Position numbers and translations under genes: made by a program. A stretch of 6,101 bases of DNA from Candidatus Poribacteria bacterium. Its GTDB lineage: Bacteria > Poribacteria > WGA-4E > UBA9662. Positions within the stretch are counted from its first letter, which is position 1; every line of letters starts with the position of its first letter. Below are positions 1 to 5,352 of the stretch, piece by piece. The notes beneath the pieces were generated by a model that saw only the letters and a program-made list of their open reading frames with translations, was not told the DNA's origin and did no database searches. The DNA is taken from assembly GCA_002729015.1 (NCBI GenBank), contig PBVO01000080.1:12100-18200 (forward strand), written 5' to 3'.

Positions 1-551
1 GACTTGACAGTTTCTGTTGCTTCTTCAGATTTATTTATCAATTTGATTGTATCTTCTAAACACCTGACTGACTCTACAAATAATTGATCGATCTTGTAGA
101 TGATATCTAGTCCCAATTCACCGGACATCAACCCGCCTCTCAAACTGGGAGTAGTTGAATCATTGGCCAGATCATTTTTGAAAGATTGATGAATAGATCG
201 TAAATCAGCTAACATTTGCTCTGTTCTGATGTCCCCATCTCCTGTTAGCTTATGTTGTAGTTTGTCGAGTTCTTCCTCTTGTGCTTTATAGGTTTCTGAA
301 TGGAGTTCCTCCAAAGCACGACGTGATAATTGCCCCATACTCGTAGACCACTTAGTAATTACCCCACCTATAGGTCCTAGAAATCCAATCATACCGCTAA
401 GAAACCAGAACATTAGTTGTGGTTCTAGATTAAATACTGATGTTACAGCCGCCAAAGTCACTCCAATACCAAACGGGAGGGTGACCATATTGTCTCCAAA
501 CAAGTTTAGCAGGATTTTTTTGCGAAGTTGCTTTTGGTTGATACGTTGCAT
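1..551 (-). CDS. Two-helix membrane protein with charged helical tail, possibly XpaC-like (partial, C-terminus off the window)
   Basis: The reading frame is open from an ATG at 551 to the left edge, giving 183 codons with no stop, so the C-terminus is missing. An in-frame TGA lies five codons upstream (566-564). The N-terminus is basic (QLRKK, residues 8-12). Two hydrophobic segments follow at about residues 23-40 and 46-66, separated by a short turn (NLEPQ), which predicts a hairpin with both ends in the cytoplasm. From residue 75 on it is charged and helical (EELHSE, QEEELDKL), with a GDGDIRTEQ stretch at 104-112. This layout recalls XpaC-family proteins ('5-bromo-4-chloroindolyl phosphate hydrolysis' family), which are often found beside TelA; that is a resemblance of architecture and general feel, not a proven match. 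It is the fourth gene of the train, 63 nt after the preceding stop. No clear Shine-Dalgarno precedes 551. An internal ATG at 488 (residue 22) has a better one, but would remove the basic N-terminus and the LFGDN stretch. Coding is confident, function is not. Confidence 0.8.
   Translation of the reverse strand, partial: MQRINQKQLRKKILLNLFGDNMVTLPFGIGVTLAAVTSVFNLEPQLMFWFLSGMIGFLGPIGGVITKWSTSMGQLSRRALEELHSETYKAQEEELDKLQHKLTGDGDIRTEQMLADLRSIHQSFKNDLANDSTTPSLRGGLMSGELGLDIIYKIDQLFVESVRCLEDTIKLINKSEEATETVK
486..497 (-). promoter_or_regulatory. Possible alternative ribosome binding site and start for the partial membrane protein
   Basis: On the minus strand GGAG (497-494) stands five bases before an in-frame ATG (488-486), which is residue 22 of the longer frame. 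The upstream ATG at 551 has no visible Shine-Dalgarno. Starting at 488 would begin the protein directly at the first membrane helix. I prefer 551 because the region between encodes a plausible basic, inside-facing N-terminus, but the sequence does not settle it. Confidence 0.3.
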
Positions 552-579
552 GAGACGATCAGGTCAAATTATCAACAAA

Positions 580-612
580 ATTAGTATATGTTACAAAAGA
601 TTCTATACTAGT
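580..612. repeat. Short inverted repeat between the second fusion gene and the membrane-protein gene
   Basis: TAGTATA (582-588) is the exact reverse complement of TATACTA (604-610), with a 15-nt spacer. One more pair (580 with 612) forms beyond a mismatch. The arms are AT-rich and there is no T-run after them, so it is a poor terminator. It could be a protein-binding dyad or chance. The minus-strand arm at 588-583 also reads TATACT, a possible -10 for an internal promoter of the next gene, but no good -35 is seen. Confidence 0.3.
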
Positions 613-614
613 AC

Positions 615-2225
615 TTAGTATGGTTTTTCTAACAACATAAAGGTTACACTCTGAGCTTGGCCTCCAGTGGCGTTGGCAGGCGGTTGGCCAACGGCAGCCG
701 CCTGAATGCGGGAATTACTTATTCCGTTTTTCATGAGGAATTTGGCGGTCGCATCAGCTCTTTGTTGGGCCAAATCTTGGTTCGCTTTTCGATTACCTTC
801 ACTCCGTGTATGTCCAATGACTTTTATGTACCAATGTGGAAATGATTTCAGGTCATCTGCCAAAGCGACTAAAGATCGCTGGCTATTACGTTGAATTCTT
901 GCATTACCACGACCGAACTGGATTGGTCTAACTTTCATTGTTGCTACAGGCTTCAATTTCTGCCAGTCAGATTGACCTAACGCTACCAGTTGTTTTTGAA
1001 CCCTTACTTTTGGTAAAGCGGTGGCCTCACCACCAAGGTCAATGTCTTCCAGTTCAGAATTAGAAATACTAGGGTGAAAATTATCTGAATACAGTGATCT
1101 GAGTATTCCATCGTAATAAATCTGGCCAAAGTTACCCTCAAGAGGATCATTTTGAATAGCGTCTGTTTTATCCAAAACATTAACGATCTTAGCTATCATA
1201 TCGTCCAGTAGTTCACTATTATTGGCCTCTGTCTTAGAAACCACACCAAAATGAGCGTAATTTTCCATTGTATTTCGCCACTCAATTCCACTTACTAAGC
1301 TTTTTGCCTCATCTAGTTTTAATGCCTGTCCGTACTTTTTTGAATCTTCCACAAGTAAATTCACTAACCCGTCAGGTTGCTGTGCATAGTCGTACCTAGC
1401 TCGTAAGTAAGCCTCAACAATAGCCTGAACTTGATCAGGATTTTGATTTAAAAAACGACGTTCTGCGACTAACACGTCAACGATATATCCTTTCAGTTTT
1501 GAGCTATCCAGTAAAATATGAACATTGTCAAGAGACAAAGCCTGACTAACGTAGGGTTCCCATAAAACAAAGGCTTTTTGCTCGCTCGGCTTCGTTGACT
1601 TGAGCATTTTGTAAACTGATTCGGGTTCATTAGCAGGCTTCAACCAGTTATTGGGTAAACTAGGCAAGCTAAACTTATTAATCATTACACGTGCTAGAGT
1701 TTCGCTTGGTGAATCTGGTACTAATGTGATAGAGGCGGAAGGAGTGCTTAGTCGAGAGATCTCTGGTACTCCTTGCTGGTAAGCTACAATTGCATCTGCG
1801 CCTTTCGTTTCGTCAATAACTAAAACTACTGCAGCTGGGAATGTACCGGTTTTGCTACTAGCTTTAATATAAGCATCGATTGTGAAAACAGCCATTTGGA
1901 CTTTACCATTTTTCAGTTTGTTCAACCGCTGACTGTAATCTGCTTTATCATCAATAAATGTAATTTTGATACTCTTTTTTTTCAGCAGATTTTGCACGGC
2001 GGGAGACCGGAGAATGGCGTATCCAGAAAATGAATCGTGGGCCAATCGAATTTGGTGGTCATATCGAATTTGTGAGCTTGTCTGCTCCATCAACTTACCA
2101 GACAACCTAGGTTTAATTACCAGTCCATAGATCGTTAATCCAATTACTAAAATGACCACCCAACCAACTACCATGATGATTCTACTAAGCGCTCGTTGGC
2201 TAGAATTTGATGGTTGATCGTTCAT
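615..2225 (-). CDS. Membrane-anchored substrate-binding-protein/OmpA fusion with degenerate OmpA domain
   Basis: The 536-residue protein starts at ATG 2225. Residues 1-15 are polar with two Arg, followed by a membrane helix at about 16-37 with no convincing cleavage site, so it is probably an N-terminal anchor with the rest in the periplasm. Residues about 56-330 look like a NitT/TauT-type (NMT1/SsuA-like) solute-binding domain: an SFSGYA entry motif (65-70), an LKNGKVQMAVFTIDAYI stretch (104-120), a LWEPYVSQAL stretch (221-230) and a late RFLNQNPDQVQAIVEAYL helix (257-274). Residues 331-424 are unassigned. Residues about 425-535 form an OmpA-like domain with the GHT turn at 471-473 and LAQQRA at 485-490. 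The aspartate expected after GHT is Arg474, and the usual NRRVEF end is replaced by GGQAQSVTF (521-529), so both canonical diaminopimelate-binding residues are missing. It lies 23 nt after the VWA gene and has no clear Shine-Dalgarno. Database names for such proteins often say 'phosphate ABC transporter substrate-binding/OmpA family', but nothing here shows phosphate binding. Confidence 0.88.
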   Translation of the reverse strand: MNDQPSNSSQRALSRIIMVVGWVVILVIGLTIYGLVIKPRLSGKLMEQTSSQIRYDHQIRLAHDSFSGYAILRSPAVQNLLKKKSIKITFIDDKADYSQRLNKLKNGKVQMAVFTIDAYIKASSKTGTFPAAVVLVIDETKGADAIVAYQQGVPEISRLSTPSASITLVPDSPSETLARVMINKFSLPSLPNNWLKPANEPESVYKMLKSTKPSEQKAFVLWEPYVSQALSLDNVHILLDSSKLKGYIVDVLVAERRFLNQNPDQVQAIVEAYLRARYDYAQQPDGLVNLLVEDSKKYGQALKLDEAKSLVSGIEWRNTMENYAHFGVVSKTEANNSELLDDMIAKIVNVLDKTDAIQNDPLEGNFGQIYYDGILRSLYSDNFHPSISNSELEDIDLGGEATALPKVRVQKQLVALGQSDWQKLKPVATMKVRPIQFGRGNARIQRNSQRSLVALADDLKSFPHWYIKVIGHTRSEGNRKANQDLAQQRADATAKFLMKNGISNSRIQAAAVGQPPANATGGQAQSVTFMLLEKPY

Positions 2226-2248
2226 TTACTTAATAATCTTGGTTTTTG

Positions 2249-3235
2249 TTAATTCGGTTTTTGTCTGGAACGAAATATAAAGAAAATTACTCCTGACAAT
2301 ATTAGAAAACCAATTAAAAACAATGTGTTTTTTGAACCGCCGCTTGAGGTCGACTTATTAGTATTCTTGGCAGTTTGAGACACGTTTTGAGGCCTGACCG
2401 ATTCTACTTTTTCTTCTTTAGTTCGGATCGGCTGGTTGCTAGGTGCTTTAGTCAAAGCCTTAATTAAACTAATAGCTAGCTCTTCCGTCAATGGCTGAAG
2501 CAAATCAAATTCACTATTGTTACTATTTTGAGTATCAGTTGATGTCTCCGCTAGGACTTTAGCTACAGCCTCGACTAGTTGTTTAGGGTTATCCGCTTGA
2601 CGATAGCTATCCACCATCGTAGCCAAAGTATGCTCCTCTGCCATATCGACACCGATGACATCAATACGAATCTGCCGATCCTTAATTGCCGAAGTATAGG
2701 TGCTGACCAATTCAGCTGATTTGGCTTGACCGTCAGTGATTATTAATAGACGGTAACTCCCGTAGTTAAATTGGCGCTCTCTTTGAGCTAGTAGTCTGTC
2801 TGCCCCAAACTTCATATATTGAGCAAGTGGAGTCCCACCACCAGCTTCAACGGTAGACAAAGCAGACAGGAAGCGAACGTCATCTTTTGTACCTAGGGGA
2901 TAAAGCCAAGGATCAGAGTGGGCAACGGAAAAGACTAACAAGCCAATATTAACATCTTCAGTCAACTGGTTTAGAACAGTCTCTAAAGCCTCTTTCGCAA
3001 CCTGAATTTTAGTGATTGCTTCATTATCCTGATTTGTGTCAGAAAATGGATCATTCATAGAACCAGAAGCATCCAATAGTACAACAATATTCTCCTTATG
3101 AATTGCCAGAGAAGTCTCAGCTTCTTTGCTTGCCTTAGATTCAGTTGCATGAGTTGAAGGGTTGTACGCAAAAACCAGCATTGACCAAACTATCAACCAA
3201 AGAATAGGCCTTAGGTATTGGAAATACACGTTCAA
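2249..3235 (-). CDS. Von Willebrand factor A domain protein with membrane segments at both ends
   Basis: This 328-residue protein carries a VWA domain at about residues 48-230. The metal-ion-dependent adhesion site is complete: DASGS at 55-59 (Asp55, Ser57, Ser59), Thr135 in GGGTPLA, and Asp168 in ITDGQ. The domain should therefore bind a divalent cation and mediate protein-protein contact. A hydrophobic segment at about 9-24 is a signal peptide or anchor, with possible cleavage near STHA (27-30). A second helix lies at about 303-321 with a basic tail (RSRQK), giving a periplasmic VWA domain held in the inner membrane. Between them lies a Ser/Thr/Asn/Lys-rich linker (about 230-302). The best start is TTG at 3235-3233, since an in-frame TAG lies five codons upstream; GTG at 3229-3227 is the alternative. 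Neither has a good Shine-Dalgarno. It sits between the two binding-protein/OmpA fusions, 27 nt after the first and 23 nt before the second, and probably works with them. The topology resembles BatA-type proteins, but no MoxR ATPase gene is present here. Confidence 0.9.
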   Translation of the reverse strand: MNVYFQYLRPILWLIVWSMLVFAYNPSTHATESKASKEAETSLAIHKENIVVLLDASGSMNDPFSDTNQDNEAITKIQVAKEALETVLNQLTEDVNIGLLVFSVAHSDPWLYPLGTKDDVRFLSALSTVEAGGGTPLAQYMKFGADRLLAQRERQFNYGSYRLLIITDGQAKSAELVSTYTSAIKDRQIRIDVIGVDMAEEHTLATMVDSYRQADNPKQLVEAVAKVLAETSTDTQNSNNSEFDLLQPLTEELAISLIKALTKAPSNQPIRTKEEKVESVRPQNVSQTAKNTNKSTSSGGSKNTLFLIGFLILSGVIFFIFRSRQKPN

Positions 3236-3262
3236 AATTTTTCTAATCTACATTGAAGACGG

Positions 3263-5122
3263 TCAAAAATCAAAATCCGCTTCAGCCACGGTTTCAGCCG
3301 AAACTTTGACTAATGCAAATTCAACTCGTCGATTCTCACTCGCTTGTTCTGGATTTGTTGGTTTAGCGATGACTGGTTCTTTAATTCCCATCCCAATAGG
3401 TACAATTTGGTCTGACTCAAGACGAACATTTCTCTGTCGTGCGTAGTTGACAATTGCGTTTTTGACAGCTTCTGCTCGTTGCTCAGAGAGTTCTAAGCCT
3501 GCACGCATTACTTGGTATGGACTCTCGATTTCCGTGCCAGATTCAAACTTTTTCTGTTGTATCAGCTTAATAAGTTTTTCTGTGTTTTCCAACCGAATCG
3601 ATTTTCCATCCATAAAATATTTATAACTTCCTCTTTGACCCGTCCGCTTGATTATATTTCGCTTGATTCCTGTTTTTACTAAGGTCATCAGTGTTTTTGA
3701 AGGATCCGTATGTCCTTTTATTGCCACAGCTGCATTACCATATTTGGCTGCGAGTTCAACCACACGATCAAATTCTTCCTTATATTCTATTTGGCTAAAC
3801 TTTTCCTGATTGGGTTTGAACTGGATTGTAAAAGAAACTAGTGTTTTTTCATCTAGAACATCTTCTTCGTTGAAAGATTCGACCTCTGCTCTAACTGTCT
3901 CTTTTTTAAATCGTTTTCGTTGAACTGGCATTTTAACCGTATTGGAGAGTAAGCTAGTGAACCTAGAAGAGCTAAAGTTCAGATCAGAAGGTAGCAAATT
4001 ATAACGCTTTTCTGCAAAGCCCCAAGAAGTTGCCATATCAATAGCTGATTTATTAAAACCTGAAAATCCCGTAACAACGTTGGTCTGATCGTTAAAAAAA
4101 GAAACATTACCAGGCTGACCGACATAAGTGCAATCAGCTATTAACCCGTGTGCGTCTTCTTCTAGAGTTGGAATGATCTCAGGCCCATATATGTCCTGAA
4201 TCATTTGTAGCAATTTCATGTATTCCTGAGAACCACTTTTTTCATAGCTCTTCTTTAGCTGAATAACTGCCTCTACTCCCTTCAAGTAGCCAGCAAAGAA
4301 TTTCTCTACCGTTGATTTGTTACTGTCGTAAAAATCTTTCCTGCAAGCATAAACATCCGCAATTGACCGTGATAGCGTGGCCGTACTAACCACTACACGA
4401 GCATCATTCACTGTGCCTTCAGCCCCAGTGCCAGTATTATCATATCCACCAGTTAGGCCTATCATGTCGGGTGTGATCACAAAACAACCGGCAACTGTAG
4501 GATCTTTCCGAAAGGTTTCAGCGGGACCTGAAGCCCCGGTTAGATCATCCAACCAGACCAAATCGATATCGGATTTAGAAAGGCGAGCCGTTCGGAGCAT
4601 ATCGTACAACATACCGACGTGAGGCCCACCGGTTTGGATAGCGATTTTTTTTCCTCTTAGATCAGAAATTCGTTTAATATTTGACCGTGCAACGAAATGA
4701 TCTCCAGCTGACCAGGTCATCTGACCGAATACTACGGCTTTGGTCTTTGGGTTGCGACCGATTACCTCACTGGCTTGACCTAGCATTCTAAAAGTCCCGC
4801 GCAGAAACGGTGTGCGCCCACCTAGATAGTTTTTGACCTGTCCAACAAAATCATCTCCTGGTACTAGTTTTAGTGTTAGGCCCTGTTGGGCCATGATTGA
4901 ACCAGGTTTTGTTTGCAAGCCACCATTTGCGTAGAATAATGCAGCTTCCCCTCCCCAAACGATGTAAGGCACTGTTAACGTGGAAGTAGAATTAACAGAA
5001 CTTACAGGATTAGTACCAATCAAAGATGAAAATTTTTGCTGACTATAAGTCAATGTAATGGTTACGCAAAAAAGACAAAGGAACAAAGGCAGGATAGCAA
5101 AGAGGCGTCTATTTTTCTCCAT
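3263..5122 (-). CDS. Substrate-binding-protein/OmpA fusion, first gene of the envelope module
   Basis: The 619-residue protein starts at ATG 5122 with a Shine-Dalgarno sequence upstream. Residues 7-27 are hydrophobic after a basic start (KNRR), acting as a signal peptide or anchor; no lipobox is present. A Ser/Thr/Asn-rich spacer (about 28-50) leads to a type-2 periplasmic-binding fold (about 50-375) of the NitT/TauT (NMT1) kind: TVPYIVWGGEA near 50-60, ISDLRGKKIAIQTGG at 152-166, and a ligand-site-like stretch at 188-225. Residues about 428-605 form an OmpA-like domain. It keeps GHTD at 470-473 (Asp473), LSEQRAEAV at 545-553 and ENRRVEF at 596-602, the residues known in the OmpA family to bind diaminopimelate in peptidoglycan. 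About 70 residues (474-544) are inserted between the GHTD turn and the LSEQRA helix, including a YFMDGK stretch at 502-507. No ABC permease or ATPase gene belongs to the train, so solute sensing linked to the cell wall is a better guess than uptake. The ligand is unknown; the common 'phosphate' label is not supported by anything I see. Confidence 0.9.
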   Translation of the reverse strand: MEKNRRLFAILPLFLCLFCVTITLTYSQQKFSSLIGTNPVSSVNSTSTLTVPYIVWGGEAALFYANGGLQTKPGSIMAQQGLTLKLVPGDDFVGQVKNYLGGRTPFLRGTFRMLGQASEVIGRNPKTKAVVFGQMTWSAGDHFVARSNIKRISDLRGKKIAIQTGGPHVGMLYDMLRTARLSKSDIDLVWLDDLTGASGPAETFRKDPTVAGCFVITPDMIGLTGGYDNTGTGAEGTVNDARVVVSTATLSRSIADVYACRKDFYDSNKSTVEKFFAGYLKGVEAVIQLKKSYEKSGSQEYMKLLQMIQDIYGPEIIPTLEEDAHGLIADCTYVGQPGNVSFFNDQTNVVTGFSGFNKSAIDMATSWGFAEKRYNLLPSDLNFSSSRFTSLLSNTVKMPVQRKRFKKETVRAEVESFNEEDVLDEKTLVSFTIQFKPNQEKFSQIEYKEEFDRVVELAAKYGNAAVAIKGHTDPSKTLMTLVKTGIKRNIIKRTGQRGSYKYFMDGKSIRLENTEKLIKLIQQKKFESGTEIESPYQVMRAGLELSEQRAEAVKNAIVNYARQRNVRLESDQIVPIGMGIKEPVIAKPTNPEQASENRRVEFALVKVSAETVAEADFDF

Positions 5123-5134
5123 ATTATTTGATTT

Positions 5135-5140
5135 TCCTTC
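5135..5140 (-). promoter_or_regulatory. Ribosome binding site of the first fusion gene
   Basis: GAAGGA on the minus strand (5140-5135) lies 12 nt before the ATG at 5122. The spacing is on the long side, but it is the clearest Shine-Dalgarno sequence at any chosen start in the window and supports 5122 as the start. Confidence 0.6.
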
Positions 5141-5174
5141 AGATTAAGTCTCAGTTGATGTGCATTTTATGGTT

Positions 5175-5204
5175 TTGATTGATACCACCCACGCGCAGTA
5201 TAGT
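5175..5204 (+). promoter_or_regulatory. Candidate upstream promoter toward yejB
   Basis: TTGATT (5175-5180) and TATAGT (5199-5204) are spaced by 18 nt, matching four and five of six bases of the sigma-70 consensus boxes. The start would be near 5211, with a leader of about 140 nt. Its -10 overlaps that of the opposite-strand candidate, so both cannot be occupied at once. Confidence 0.35.
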
Positions 5205-5225
5205 CATGGAATTCTAACAGAAAAT
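5197..5225 (-). promoter_or_regulatory. Candidate promoter of the envelope module
   Basis: TATACT on the minus strand (5202-5197) matches five of six bases of the sigma-70 -10 consensus. The position 17 nt upstream (5225-5220, ATTTTC) is a poor -35. Transcription would begin near 5190, leaving an untranslated leader of about 68 nt before the ATG at 5122. The weak -35 suggests either an activator or a wrong call. Confidence 0.4.
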
Positions 5226-5274
5226 ACGGTTTGATGTCTAGCTGCATCTGTATCTGTGGATCTACGATATCTTA

Positions 5275-5283
5275 TGGTATAAT
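5275..5283 (+). promoter_or_regulatory. Extended -10 promoter of yejB
   Basis: TGGTATAAT combines a perfect TATAAT (5278-5283) with the TGn extension (5275-5277). The -35 position at 17-nt spacing (5255-5260, TGTGGA) is poor, which is normal for extended -10 promoters. Transcription would start near 5290, about 63 nt before the yejB ATG. It is the best promoter match in the window. Confidence 0.6.
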
Positions 5284-5352
5284 CCGCACATTTCTGGCTA
5301 TAGTGGGGTATATTATTCTGCTTCTCAATGGGACTTTATATAAACTAGCCTA

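Larger units (their letters stand above)
5123..5352. other. Divergent intergenic region
   Basis: These 230 nt separate the minus-strand envelope module from plus-strand yejB. I see candidate promoters in both directions, listed separately, and no intrinsic terminator, tRNA or repeat array. A small direct repeat (ATCTG at 5246-5250 and 5252-5256) is probably chance. As both flanking genes begin here, it should hold all the upstream control for both units. Confidence 0.8.

Noticed and set aside
657..894. Two overlapping plus-strand open frames of 62 codons
   Set aside because: They lie antisense to the OmpA-like end of the second fusion, overlap each other in different frames and show no domain-like composition; they are shadows of the real gene.
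2226..2248. Terminator or promoter between the VWA gene and the second fusion
   Set aside because: The 23-nt gap is AT-rich, without a hairpin or a recognisable pair of promoter boxes.
3162..3446. Plus-strand open frame of 94 codons
   Set aside because: It runs antisense across the end of the first fusion and the start of the VWA gene, whose products are clearly recognisable; nothing supports it as coding.
4377..4622. Plus-strand open frame of 81 codons
   Set aside because: It is fully antisense to the binding domain of the first fusion and is Ser/Thr/Pro/Arg-rich, as expected of a shadow frame.
3263..5122. First fusion as a lipoprotein
   Set aside because: Cysteines at 16 and 19 lie inside the hydrophobic segment but are preceded by LFL and CLF, not by the small residue a lipobox needs.
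3263..5122. Phosphate-binding PstS identity
   Set aside because: The visible motifs fit the NitT/TauT (NMT1) class better, and no pstCAB genes follow; only the customary database name suggests phosphate.
5123..5352. Terminator or small RNA in the divergent spacer
   Set aside because: No GC-rich hairpin with a T-run is visible on either strand, and both neighbouring genes start here rather than end.
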